Part shown: positions 27,107 to 36,800 of the stretch, one piece after another
Layout of the letters: each line of letters begins with the position of its first letter
Numbering within the stretch: position 1 is the stretch's first letter
Origin: Polyangiaceae bacterium
GTDB lineage: Bacteria; Myxococcota_A; Polyangia; Polyangiales; Polyangiaceae
Assembly: GCA_025936115.1 (NCBI GenBank)
Contig: JAICTZ010000040.1
Span: 1 to 64,000, forward strand
Reading direction: 5' to 3'
Length of the DNA stretch: 64,000 nt
Notes under the pieces: generated by a model
Seen by the model: the letters and a program-made list of their open reading frames with translations, nothing else
Database searches by the model: none
Told to the model about the DNA's origin: nothing
Translations under genes and position numbers: made by a program

Positions 27107-28597
27107 ATGATCACGCGAAATAGCCGCCGCTCAACGCCGTCCTGGTGGACTCTCAGCCTGCTTTTGGGAAGCGTCTATGCTTGCGGAAGCTCCCAATCGG
27201 GCTCCGGCGCGGGCGGCCCCGGGCCCCAAGCGGGGAGCTCGGGTAGCGGTACCGGAGGCGCGAGCTCCGCGACGGGAGGCAGCGGACCGAGCAGCGGCGG
27301 ATCGAGCGATTCGAGCGCAGGTGCGCCGAGCGACTCGAGCAGCGGCAGAGGGGGCGGCTCGAGCAACGCCGGGTCGAGCGGCTCGAATACCAGCGGAACG
27401 ACCGGCTCGAGCACCGGTGGGTCGAGTGGCGGCGCTTCGGGCACGACCACGACGCCGGGGCCGCACTTCAACGGCAGCGGTCAAAGCTTCCGCCCACTCA
27501 CGACCGGTTGCGGTCCGGATACGGCCGACTCGTGCACGGGTAGCTGTGAGCAAGGTGGTGGCGACCCGAACGTGACCGTGATTCGTCCGCCGGCGACGCT
27601 CTGCTTCAAAGGGGACGGCGACGCTACACCGGACGATCCGTCGGCGGTCATCGAGCAGGTCATCGAGCGGGCCGGTGACGTGTCGTACGTGCACATCCGG
27701 ATCACGTTCGATCCCTCTTTCACGGACAACACCTACGGCGACGGCGCGTGCTGCGGCTGGCCGACGAAACGCGGCCACAACTTCGGCGACCTCTTGAAGA
27801 GCGACCACACCGAGCTCCAGCTGACGAATACGCAAGGCGAGACGGTGATGAACTTCAAGCTCGACCTCGTCTCCGCCGATTCGACCGCCGACTGCGGCTA
27901 CGGGACGCTCGGCGTGCGCGGCGGCGACGGCTCCATCATTCTGGGCAACGCCGACGACGTCCTCGCCGTTTCCACCTCCACCTCTCGCAACCTGAACGGC
28001 TGCGGCTACTGCAAAAACGTCGCGTGCGCGAGCAGCGGTGACTGCACGATCGACTCGCCGCCGACCGACGAGAACTACACGCCGGATCCGGCGACGCCGA
28101 ACTGGGACTATCGCATCGTCTACGAGGCGTGGATCGCGCTCAGCGCGTTCGGTGACAGCGGGTTCGGGCAGGCGTTCATCACGTACACGCACTCGTCGCC
28201 CTCGAAATCCACCGACACCATCTACGTCATGCCCACTCCTTGCCCGCCCGAGTGGGATACGCCGTACTGCCCGCCGAGCGTGATTCAGGAAGGCGGCAAT
28301 TGCTTCGGCAGCGGCGGCTCGGGCGGGATGGGCGGCACCGGCGGGACGAGCAGCGGCACGGGCGGATCCGGGACGGGCGGTTCGAGCGGTTCGAGCGGTT
28401 CGAGCGGTTCGAGCGGCATGGGGGGTACGGGTGGCACCGGCCCGTGCCCGCCGAACTACCAGACGTACATCACGACCGAAGGCGCGAGTCTCTGCACGCC
28501 GATTCCGTTCGCCAACTGGGACGGCATGAAGCCGTGCCCGAGCGGTTACGTGCTCGACATCGCGAGCGAAGGTCAATATTGCGTTCCCGCACAATGA
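27107..28597 (+). CDS. Ser/Gly-linker lipoprotein with Cys-rich central domain
   Basis: 496 residues with a GGAGA ribosome-binding site ahead of the ATG. The signal peptide ends in lipobox SVYAC. A Gly/Ser linker (about residues 27-120) leads to a globular domain of about 260 residues with several Cys (TTGCGPDTADSCTGSCEQ, GDGACCGWPT, NGCGYCKNVACASSGDC). A second Gly/Ser linker containing four GSS units (9-bp repeats) follows, then a small C-terminal domain of about 50 residues. Family not recognised. It lies between the vWA lipoprotein and another linker lipoprotein on the same strand. Confidence 0.75.
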   Translation: MITRNSRRSTPSWWTLSLLLGSVYACGSSQSGSGAGGPGPQAGSSGSGTGGASSATGGSGPSSGGSSDSSAGAPSDSSSGRGGGSSNAGSSGSNTSGTTGSSTGGSSGGASGTTTTPGPHFNGSGQSFRPLTTGCGPDTADSCTGSCEQGGGDPNVTVIRPPATLCFKGDGDATPDDPSAVIEQVIERAGDVSYVHIRITFDPSFTDNTYGDGACCGWPTKRGHNFGDLLKSDHTELQLTNTQGETVMNFKLDLVSADSTADCGYGTLGVRGGDGSIILGNADDVLAVSTSTSRNLNGCGYCKNVACASSGDCTIDSPPTDENYTPDPATPNWDYRIVYEAWIALSAFGDSGFGQAFITYTHSSPSKSTDTIYVMPTPCPPEWDTPYCPPSVIQEGGNCFGSGGSGGMGGTGGTSSGTGGSGTGGSSGSSGSSGSSGMGGTGGTGPCPPNYQTYITTEGASLCTPIPFANWDGMKPCPSGYVLDIASEGQYCVPAQ

Positions 28598-28635
28598 GCA
28601 GCGCGTCCGGCGACGCACGAGAGGAGCGACAGCGG

Positions 28636-29400
28636 ATGACTCGATTCGGTGTCCGGCCCAGAGCGCGTTCCGCGACTCGTCTCGTCATGGCGGCGAGCCT
28701 GCTCTTTCCCACCTTGACCGCACCGGCCTGCGGCAGCGGCTCCGGTCCCGAAGGTACGGGCGCAGTCGGCGCGGGCGGCAACACGACAGGCGGCACGGGC
28801 GGGACACTCGCCGTTCACGCTGGCTCCGGCGGCACGGGGACGGCTGGCCGCTTGGTCGCGGCGGGCAGCGGCGGAAGTGACGCGTCCACGGCGGGTAAGC
28901 GCGGCGTCGCCGGTGCGGCGACCGGCAGTGGCGGTGTCGCCGGCCGCTCGACGGGTGGGACGGGGACCGGCGGCGCTACAGCGGCGGGAGGCGCGAGCGC
29001 TCGGGGTGGGACGAGCTCGGGCGCGACGGGCGGCTCCGCGGGCACGGCCGGCGCAGGCGATGAGACGAGTGGACCCCCCGGACCCACCGACGACGGCTTG
29101 TCGCCGTACACGGTCCAATGTGACGAAAGCACGCCGTGCAGCGAGCCGAGCGTCACCTGTCTCGGCGTCAAGCTCGAAGACGGTGGCGGGCGCTTCACGT
29201 GCTCGAATCATTGCGAGACGACCGGAGACTGCTCCGACGCGCCTTCGGGCGCGGACGCCAAGGCAGGCTGCGTGCAGTTCACGGCGGCGAAGCATTGCGT
29301 CCTCGTCTGCTACGACTCGGGCGTCGAAGCCAGCTGCCCCGACGGGATGGGCTGCTACCGCTATACGAACTCGCCGATCGGCTATTGCCTCTGGCTATGA
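28636..29400 (+). CDS. Linker lipoprotein with small Cys-rich C-terminal domain
   Basis: 254 residues. The ATG at 28636 is preferred because GAGAGGAG lies nine bases upstream; an ATG at 28594 overlapping the previous stop is an alternative. The leader ends in lipobox LTAPAC. Residues 35-150 are Gly/Thr/Ala linker. The last 100 residues hold ten Cys in the pattern CDESTPCSEPSVTC, CSNHCETTGDC, AKHCVLVCYD and MGCYRY. They are likely disulfide-bonded and resemble small EGF/Dickkopf-like Cys-rich modules found in myxobacterial proteins. Last gene of the plus-strand lipoprotein operon and convergent with the next gene. Confidence 0.75.
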   Translation: MTRFGVRPRARSATRLVMAASLLFPTLTAPACGSGSGPEGTGAVGAGGNTTGGTGGTLAVHAGSGGTGTAGRLVAAGSGGSDASTAGKRGVAGAATGSGGVAGRSTGGTGTGGATAAGGASARGGTSSGATGGSAGTAGAGDETSGPPGPTDDGLSPYTVQCDESTPCSEPSVTCLGVKLEDGGGRFTCSNHCETTGDCSDAPSGADAKAGCVQFTAAKHCVLVCYDSGVEASCPDGMGCYRYTNSPIGYCLWL

Positions 29401-29480
29401 GGTGAGCAGCTGGAGCGCCGTGAGGCGGCCGTCGGTTGCAAGCGAGCGCCGCCGCGCTCCGGAAAATGCCGGCCAGCGGC

Positions 29481-30635
29481 CTACTTTCCGAAGCGGTAGA
29501 AGCTGTCTTCGTAACGAATGTAGACGCCGTCCTTGTCGACGAGGAGTTCGTCGAACCGGAGGTCGTCCGTGCAGTCGACGTACGTGGTGGTGACGCCGCT
29601 CGGAGAGATGCGGACGATTCGTCGGTCGCCGACCATGGCGTAGGCATATTGGTCGTCGACGCCGACGCCGCGGACGAGCTCCAGATTGGTTTCGCTGATC
29701 TTCGTGGGCGCAGCGCTGGCGCTCGTGACCTTATAGGTGCCTTGACGCGAGGCCCACTCGCTGGTGGTGGCGAGGTCGGGACCGTCCAGCACCGTGAGGG
29801 AGTCGAAGAGAAGGGTGTCGCCGAGCATCACGAGCGCGTCCGGCACGAGGCCCGCGAGCATGGCGCCGTATTCGGTCGGGGTGCCGCCGCTGAGCGGGAG
29901 AGCGAGGATGGGGCTCAAATGACGAGCATCGTCGAAGGGGCCGTTGACGAAGAGTTGGTTGCTCGAGACCGCGAAGGCGTCGATCCTCGTGCCGTCAGGA
30001 GCGGTGTAGACCGCGGTGGCATTGCCGTTGCCGGCGCGGTCCATGCGGAAGAGCCGGCCCTGACGGCAGGTGTAGAGAGCGCCGGGGGCGAGGACGCTGC
30101 GCGCGAAGTTGCAGGTGGCAGGGCCGAGCTCGTTCAGGCCAGCTCCGCTCACGGCTTGGACTGGCTCACTCCCGTCTTTTTTCACGCGCCAGATCTGGGT
30201 GTCGCCGCTGAAGTAGACGTAGTCGTCGGCGTCGTCGGCGACGGTGTCGTCCATGTAGAATTGGGAGTCACCGGAGACGGCTAGGTCCGTGTCCCCCAGG
30301 ATGAACGAGAAGTAACCTGGAAACTCGGTGATCTTGAGCGTATCGCCACCGCTCTTCGGTTTCTTGAACACCGCGATGCCAGCATCACCTACGCCGAGCC
30401 AATAGTAATTTTTCGAGTCCGTTGCGAGGTCGTGCACGGCGTCGTCCTCGGCGATGAGGGTGCGATCGCTACAATCGAGGACGGGCTTCGTGTCGCCGCT
30501 CGCGCCACCGCCCCCGCCCCCACCCGAGCCCGCGGTGCCTCCAGCCCCGGCCATCGGGTCGTCATTCGCCTGGTCGTCTCCACCGCCGCATGCTGCAACA
30601 CTCACTGAAAACAAAACGCACGCTGCCCACCGCAT
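29481..30635 (-). CDS. Beta-propeller-like lipoprotein
   Basis: 384 residues. The leader WAACVLFSVSVAAC gives a lipobox, followed by a short Gly-rich linker. The rest consists of repeated beta strands with the recurring pattern YYWLGVGDAGIAVFKKPKSG, DDYVYFSGDTQIWRVKKDGS, ALYTCRQGRLFRMDRAGNG and YAYAMVGDRRIVRISPSG. These are typical of DUF5050-like or YVTN-like propeller blades in bacterial lipoproteins. It ends DSFYRFGK. Probably an outer-surface or periplasmic binding scaffold. Convergent with the plus-strand lipoprotein operon. Confidence 0.75.
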   Translation of the reverse strand: MRWAACVLFSVSVAACGGGDDQANDDPMAGAGGTAGSGGGGGGGASGDTKPVLDCSDRTLIAEDDAVHDLATDSKNYYWLGVGDAGIAVFKKPKSGGDTLKITEFPGYFSFILGDTDLAVSGDSQFYMDDTVADDADDYVYFSGDTQIWRVKKDGSEPVQAVSGAGLNELGPATCNFARSVLAPGALYTCRQGRLFRMDRAGNGNATAVYTAPDGTRIDAFAVSSNQLFVNGPFDDARHLSPILALPLSGGTPTEYGAMLAGLVPDALVMLGDTLLFDSLTVLDGPDLATTSEWASRQGTYKVTSASAAPTKISETNLELVRGVGVDDQYAYAMVGDRRIVRISPSGVTTTYVDCTDDLRFDELLVDKDGVYIRYEDSFYRFGK

Positions 30636-30658
30636 GATGACCTCCTATACCATCCCAC

Positions 30659-30832
30659 ATGGGAACGTGGGGTACTACGCGCGGTGCCGACCGGACCTTC
30701 CCCGAGGTGCGTGCGTCTACGGCCACGGCTCGCGGCGACATCGTCGGCATCGGGGTCATGAGCTCCGGCGCGACCTGCCGCGAGAGCGGACGCTACTTGG
30801 TCGTGGTGACACAGCATCCGAAGGGGTATTGA
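30659..30832 (+). CDS. Possible small ORF or gene remnant
   Basis: A 57-codon ORF starting MGTWGTTRGADRTFPEV and ending GRYLVVVTQHPKGY. The C-terminal half (ARGDIVGIGVMSSGATCRES) looks protein-like, but no family is recognised and there is no clear ribosome-binding site. It lies just upstream of the second Nudix-like copy and may be a scrap of an older gene. Confidence 0.2.
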   Translation: MGTWGTTRGADRTFPEVRASTATARGDIVGIGVMSSGATCRESGRYLVVVTQHPKGY

Positions 30833-30863
30833 TAAGCGCACGCCTACCCGGGCGTAGCTACCG

Positions 30864-31596
30864 ATGGTGACCGATTCGGCGTCGGATCCGCTCCTCTGGG
30901 GGCGGGCAGCTCGCGTGGCACTCGACGATGCAGTCGAGTTGTTCCGTATCGGCGCCGGCCCCGGGAGCGTCCGCGTCGAGGTGGAGGACGCCTTCTGGCG
31001 ACTCGGTCCCGAGTTGGCCGAACTGCGCGAGGCGTGGCACGCGCGCCACCCCGGCGAGCGCAGTGATCGCCGCATGGGTCTGGAGCGTGCCGAGCGAACG
31101 GCAGACGGCAGCTTGCACCTTCGTCTTCGCGTTACGGAATGGGCGGAGGTGCGCGCGTGGCAAGCGACGCTTCCGCAAAGTCACAGCGCGCTCGCCAGCC
31201 ACCTCCGCGTCCAGCCCGGCCAATCCGTGGCGTTCGCGGTGCCGAATTTGCTCGTCGTCCACGCCGTGCTCGAGACGGCCGACGGCGCCGTGATCGCGGC
31301 CCAGCGCGCTCGTGCTCGAGTCCGCTTGGCTCTCGCCGGCGCTCGTGGTCATCGTACCAGCGCCGCTGTCCGCTCGCGAGCTCTTGGCGGTCGTCCCCGA
31401 CCCCGATGAAGTGGCGGCAGTACGCGCCGTGCCGCTCGACGCCGACGCGCTCCGAAAGTTCGGGCGCGGGCTGGGAGACGCGCGTTGTCATCCCACGGCG
31501 CGCTATCGGATCTTCACGCTCGCCGCCTCACGTCACCGCGAGGAGAAGGCGCTCCTCATCGCGCAGGCCCTCGACCTTGCGCCGGCCGAGCGCTGA
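30864..31596 (+). pseudogene. Second copy of the Nudix-like gene, with 173-bp deletion
   Basis: The N-terminal 148 codons match the gene at 21670 almost residue for residue (MVTDSASDPLLWGRAARVAL). At 31308 the sequence jumps across what corresponds to 22115-22287 of copy 1. It resumes at CTCGTGCTCGAG in a shifted frame and stays collinear to the end (LVLESAWLSPALVVIV, then LLIAQALDLAPAER). The missing 173 bases are not a multiple of three and include the Nudix box. Short GCGC homology at both break points suggests slippage or microhomology-mediated deletion. Confidence 0.85.
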
Positions 31597-31649
31597 AACG
31601 CAGGCTGCAGCTGCTCAGCGTTATCGGTCACGCGTTGGCTCGACGCTGC

Positions 31650-32057
31650 GTGTTCCTCGCGACCGCGTTCGGCGAGAACGCCTCGCTCGATGACTTGGGG
31701 CGCGCCGTCCACGCTTCGCCGTTTCATCTGGCGCGGCTGTTTCGGCGCGAGGCCGGGCTGACCATCCACCAGTATCGTCACCGCCTGCGCTTGCGCGCGG
31801 CGCTCGCGCGCATTGCGGACGGCGAATCGAATCTGAGCGATCTCGCGTTCCAGCTCGGCTTCTCGAGCCACAGTCACCTCACCGATGCGTTTCGTCTCAG
31901 CTTCGGCATGTCCCCCACGACATGTCGCAAATCGCTCGACCTCAGGCAGTTCCACGAATTGAGCAGGAATCTGGAAGTGCCTCCTTGTGCCGTGCGTATG
32001 GCTCGGGTGGGAGCCGAATGTTTGACGGGACTTCCGGTCCCGCCCACTCCAAACTAA
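31650..32057 (+). pseudogene. AraC-type DNA-binding domain without sensor domain
   Basis: The frame encodes a complete AraC/XylS double helix-turn-helix: SLDDLGRAVHASPFHLARLF (first), and LSDLAFQLGFSSHSHLTDAF followed by GMSPTTCRK (second). A full regulator usually has 250-300 residues, with an N-terminal sensor. Here the frame upstream runs into the 3' end of the Nudix-like pseudogene with no sensor-like sequence. The GTG at 31650 is the first in-frame start that makes sense. It may be a 5'-deleted gene or a small stand-alone regulator of the SGNH gene 12 bases downstream. Confidence 0.5.
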
Positions 32058-32069
32058 GCTTCGTCGCGC

Positions 32070-33281
32070 GTGTTCTGTCCTAAACGCAACTCACTGCTGC
32101 TCGGCCTCGCGGTTTCGATCGGTTGCCAGGGGTCGAGCGCGCCGCCTCCGCCGGAACGCGTCGGGAGCTCGGGAGCGGTCGCAGGTGCGGCGGGCGCAGG
32201 CGGGCAAACACAGGTGAGCGATGGCGGCTCTGCAACGGCTGGCCACAATGGGGGGCAGGCCCCGGGCGGCCGCGGGTCTGGTGCGGCCGCTGGCTTGGGT
32301 GGCTTCGGTGCTACGGCCGGAGTGCCGGCCGTGGAGACTGGGGGCGGCACGACATCGGGCGGCGGTTCGTCATTGGGCGGAAGTCCCGCAACGGGCGGAG
32401 CCCAAGTTGCTGCTGGCAACGCCGCTGGCGGCAGACAACCAATGGGCGGTACCAGCAACGCCGGCACGGGCGGCCGAAGCGCGACAGGTGGAGCTCCGTC
32501 AAATGCTGGCGCACCTGCCACGGGAGGCGCGGAACAAGGGGGACGGGCGGGCCGTGGTGGCTCGCCGTCGGACGGGGGCAGCAGTGGTTACGCGCCGTGC
32601 GCCGCGGGAACTGCTTGTGTGATCTTGCCGCTAGGGGATTCGATCACGGAGGGTTGCTGCACTTCGCCTGAGGGCGGTTACCGGATCGAGCTGTTTACGC
32701 GGGCGGTAAACGACGGGCGGAATATCACGTTCGTGGGCGGCACGCTCGGCATCGGCGACGCAGCACCGAACGGGCCTGCGACGGTCGCGGGGCAACCGTT
32801 TCCCAAGGGCAACGAAGGCAATGGCGGCTACACGATCGCCAATCCTTCGAGCAAGGGCGGCATTGCGGGCGCGATTACGGATCAGTCGTGCTCGACGTAC
32901 AAGCCGAACATCGTGCTCCTCATGATCGGCACCAACGATATCCTTCAAAACATCGATCTTGGAAGCGCACCGGCACGGCTCGCCAGTCTTCTAGACGAGA
33001 TCATTACGGATGCACCGAACGCGCTCCTCGTGGTGTCGTCGATTCCGCCTTGTTGCAACGATGCGACGGTCCAGGCCTATAACGCCACCATTCCGGACCT
33101 CGTGAGGAGCCGCGCACAGGCCGGTAAGCACGTGCTCTTCGTCGACGCTCACGCGGCGTTCGTCAAGAATACGAACTACAAAGCCGAGTACATTTCGAGC
33201 GACGGGCTTCACCCGAGCAGCAACGGGTACGCCGTCATCGGCGACCTCTTTTACGGTGCCGTCAGCAATGTGCTGCCGTAG
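32070..33281 (+). CDS. SGNH/GDSL-family hydrolase lipoprotein
   Basis: 403 residues from a GTG. The leader LLLGLAVSIGC gives a lipobox. About 150 residues of Gly/Ala/Thr/Ser linker follow. The catalytic domain starts near residue 175: block I PLGDSITEG with nucleophile Ser191, block III IGTNDIL with the oxyanion Asn, and block V SSDGLHPSS with Asp378 and His381. These enzymes are esterases or deacetylases, often acting on acetylated polysaccharides such as xylan. That would fit the glycosidases elsewhere in the window. Substrate specificity is inferred. Just downstream lies a dispersed repeat A copy. Confidence 0.88.
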   Translation: MFCPKRNSLLLGLAVSIGCQGSSAPPPPERVGSSGAVAGAAGAGGQTQVSDGGSATAGHNGGQAPGGRGSGAAAGLGGFGATAGVPAVETGGGTTSGGGSSLGGSPATGGAQVAAGNAAGGRQPMGGTSNAGTGGRSATGGAPSNAGAPATGGAEQGGRAGRGGSPSDGGSSGYAPCAAGTACVILPLGDSITEGCCTSPEGGYRIELFTRAVNDGRNITFVGGTLGIGDAAPNGPATVAGQPFPKGNEGNGGYTIANPSSKGGIAGAITDQSCSTYKPNIVLLMIGTNDILQNIDLGSAPARLASLLDEIITDAPNALLVVSSIPPCCNDATVQAYNATIPDLVRSRAQAGKHVLFVDAHAAFVKNTNYKAEYISSDGLHPSSNGYAVIGDLFYGAVSNVLP

Positions 33282-33349
33282 GTAACCGGCCCGAGCAGTT
33301 CAGTAGGTCGGCGCTTGCCCCTGGTGCGCGATTACCGCGCCCGCTCGAC

Positions 33350-33546
33350 GGCCTCCTCCGCGGCGCGCGTAGGCGGCCGCGCGCAAGCTCGCGCGCAGGC
33401 CGCGACGCCTAGCTGTTGTCAGCTCCACCTACACCTGTCAGGCGGCCGAGCACGTGCGAGCACGGCGCCGAGCCCGACGCTTGGGGGAGGCAAGCCGCGC
33501 GCAGCCCAACGGGCGAGCACGGCGGGTGGGGGCAACAAGAGGGCGG
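33350..33546. repeat. Dispersed repeat A, copy 4
   Basis: Near-identical to 20190-20385: GGCCTCCTCCGCGGCGCGCG, the hairpin GCGGCCGCGCGC/GCGCGCAGGCCGC, CACGTGCGAGCACGGCGCCG and GGGTGGGGGCAACAAGAG. It lies about 13 kb from the other copies. It ends directly at a kinase gene fragment, without block C. Confidence 0.8.
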
Positions 33547-33579
33547 CGTCGCATCCCGCCGGTTTATTTCCAGGCTCGC

Positions 33580-33805
33580 GAGAGGACATCGGACCGTACC
33601 TGGTGATGGAGCTGCTCGAAGGGCGCACCCTCCAGGGCATCCTCGCGGTGCGGCAGCGCATCGGCGTGTACGAGACGATCCAGGTCGGCAAACAGCTGTG
33701 CGATGCGCTCGCGGCGGCGCACGCGCACGCGGTGATGCACCGCGATGTCCGAGCGAGGTCCAAGCCGCCGTCGAGGCCTACGTCCGCGAAATGGGCGGCA
33801 CGTGA
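33580..33805 (+). pseudogene. Fragment of a Hanks-type Ser/Thr kinase gene
   Basis: GPYLVMELLEGRTLQGIL, then YETIQVGKQLCDALAAAHAH and AVMHRDV is the beta-5 to HRD part of a protein kinase, ending exactly at the catalytic loop. A shifted frame continues SEVQAAVEAYVREMGGT and a stop at 33805, probably the C-terminus of another protein joined by deletion. There is no start codon, P-loop or DFG motif. The fragment begins right after repeat A copy 4. Confidence 0.75.
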
Positions 33806-33889
33806 GCCCCACGGTTTGCCGCCTTTTCTGAGCTCGGCGAGCTCGTCGAGGTTCGCCTCGGGCGCGCTCCCCCCGCCGGTTGCGTCCAC

Positions 33890-36800
33890 CTATGGCAGTA
33901 CGGGCCACTTCGAGCGCGCGTACGTGCGGTAGTTGGTGACTTCGGTGTCGGAGAGGTAACGCGGAACGATGACGAGCTCCGCGAGATCGACGGACGCCCC
34001 AGTCGCGGACAGCGAAGCTTTGCCTAACAGAAATAGTTCCGGCGTGATCGAGCTGAGGACGGCGGGTTGCGCCGCGACCGGGGGTGATTGAGTCGCGTCC
34101 ACCCGTATCGACAAGGTGTCCGGGTTCTTCTTGAACCGCCACGCGACCACGTGGGGCTGCGTCGTGCCTATGCCGGCGCCTTGGAAGACGTACGACTGGA
34201 CGCTGCTGCCCGATTGCCGGGACAGCGTTGGAAGTAATCCCGCCGAGCCGTCGAGTCCGACCTGCGCCTGCTGGGTCGTCATTTGGCTGTTCCACCAGCC
34301 GGCAATCGACGCTTGCACGGAAGTGGTCGCGCGAAACACTGCGAGCACGCTGAATTCCGAATCGTTGCCGCCCGGCGCTCCGATCCAGCCGTCGCGCCGG
34401 AGAAAGGTTCCCGCGCCAAATGAAACCACTTGTCGATTCGAATTCCAATCGTTTAGAGCACTGGGTTGACTCCTGGCATTCGTGTTCTGCAGGTCGCGCT
34501 CGTTCAGGCTGTGATCGGGCCATAGTGGGACGTAGCCCATCGAGGTCGGCGACACGTCCGTCGCGTCGTACCAGGCACTCGGATTCAGGAGAGCTGGTGT
34601 CCAGCCGATGCCGCCCCACTTTTTGTAGGCGTACAGCTTGAACTGCTCGACTTCAGCGTCCGTGAGCTCTCTCGGCACGACGACGATCTCGGAAATGTTG
34701 CCCGTGAACCGTCCGGTGCCCGACGTGTCTCCGGAGCCGACGAGGAACGTGTCTGGATTGATGTTGCCGATGTCGGTCGTGAGATTGTATCTCTTGTTGC
34801 TGTAGTCGAAGCTTGTCTGAAAACGTCTAGGATGCGTCAGATGGCCGAAGTTCACAGCTGGTGAGAAGCGAAAGGCCATCATCTGAGGCACGGAGGGGTT
34901 GAGGTCCAGGTTGTTGACGGCGTAGGTCTCTACGTTGCCTCCCGCGTCGGTCCGCGACATGTCCGGAGAACAGACAGTCGTGAGAGCAAGCTTCTCGCCG
35001 ACTTGGATGCCTTCATGCACGGTGCTCTGGCTGTTCGAGAAGCCCGCGAACGACGCGGTCTGACGGCCCGAAGGCTGCACCATAGCGAGCACCGTGAACG
35101 GTTTGCCGTCCCCAGCCGGTAGTCCGGACCAGCTGGTTTTAAGATAGCCGGGCACACCAGTTGCCGTGAAGCTAACGGTGGGTTTGCCGTTCCAGCCGGT
35201 CGCCGAATAAGTGGGCCCGCTCGTGCTCGACGTGTTCGTGAGTGTATGCCCCTTCATGCTGGCGTCGCTCCAAGACGTCACGAGTCCGCCATTGGTCTGG
35301 ACACCGTTGGAAGCATCGAACCACACGCTGGGGTTCAAAGTCGCGGGCGTCCAGCCATCGAGCGCGGGGTTGCTCGTCGGCGTCCAGCGGAAGACGAGGG
35401 TTCGCGCTTCGTTCACCGAATCGTGGAGCGACAGCAGGTATTCACCGTTCGAGCGCTGAAACGCTTCGAGCGTTTGGTGAAAGTCGCTGTTGTATTGGTA
35501 CGTATCGACTTCCGGGCCGGCAAAAAGATGCATCGTCTGCTGACCCGTGTGCGTATCGATGGCCCGCACTTGGCCTTGGAGCTCCTCGACGAAGTACGTC
35601 TCCCCTGCGAGCGCGAGTCCTAGGTACTCATCGTTCTGTGCCGAGCAGACCGGGTCCCAGATTCGCATCCTATAATCGTCCGTAGTCGTCGCGGTCGGCG
35701 GGGGGACTTCGACGACATAACGTGAAGCGGGCGGGGTCACGCTCGCTCGGGTGCCGATCGGCTGAAAGCCGTCGTACCGGCCGATGCGCTGAGATGGGTA
35801 CGAACACCACCAAGGGCCGGGGCAGCCGGGATCGGTGCGCGCGCCCGCGTAAACACCCGTCACGTACATGGCGTTATTTTGCGAGTCGAACAACGGGAAA
35901 AGATAATCCTTCGGATTCGCCATCTCGTTAAGCCCACCGCCGCTGTATATGATTTTGCCACTGGTCAGCGAGTACGAGGGATAGAACGGCCCCTGTGTCC
36001 AGCCGGGTCGAAGCTCCCAAATCTCGGCGTTCCAGCCGAGCCAGATCGATCCGGCTTGGTCGATGCTCGGGCTAAAGCCGCCGTAGGCAGCGCCGGGCAC
36101 GACCGTGACCTCTGCAGCTTCCTCCACGCCGTTTCCCGGGGCACCAGTCGGGGCCGCATCGACCCATAGGCGCACGCAGCTCGGTGCAGTTGGCAAAAGA
36201 TCGTGACACTTTTGATCGAAAAAGGGCGAGCCCACGGTCGGAGAGACCCACCGCACGCTGGCGAAGGCGGTCGCCAACTCGCCAGCGGCGTTGTTCCGGT
36301 AGGCGTACACATCTTCCGGATTCCCGTGGATGTGAAAGGTGTAAAGGTTCTTGGTGGCAAGCGCCGCGTACGGGTCAAGCGAGAGCCTGCGTGGATGAAC
36401 GGCGAAAGTGTTGGCCAGCCCGCCGTGGCGGAACGTACTCAGGAACGGATTGGAGGTCACGGACACCGGCGACCATTCCGAACCGGGCGTTGTATTGCTG
36501 GTGTTGAAAGCGTGATGGCGATTGACCGTATAAAAATCGGAGCCGTCGGTCTTGGGATCCCAGCCTCCCGGCACGGGCCCGAGCCCATAGCGCGCCCACT
36601 GGAGCGTCTTGCTGGCGTCGTACTTTTTGATATCGACATATCCCTCGCCCGACGCAACCCAGAGGTTTCCGGACGAGTCGCCATACGCCGCCAGGGGCGA
36701 AAAGAACCTGGGGGGAGAGCCCGTGGGGCTCGTGAGAGAGCCCGGGGATGACCCGCCAAAGACACCGCCGGACATACCCCATGGCGTACAGCTCACCGCC

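Noticed and set aside
33564..34619. 351-codon minus-strand ORF overlapping the kinase fragment and the large propeller gene
   Set aside because: It is a shifted frame of the large minus-strand gene with Arg-rich shadow composition.
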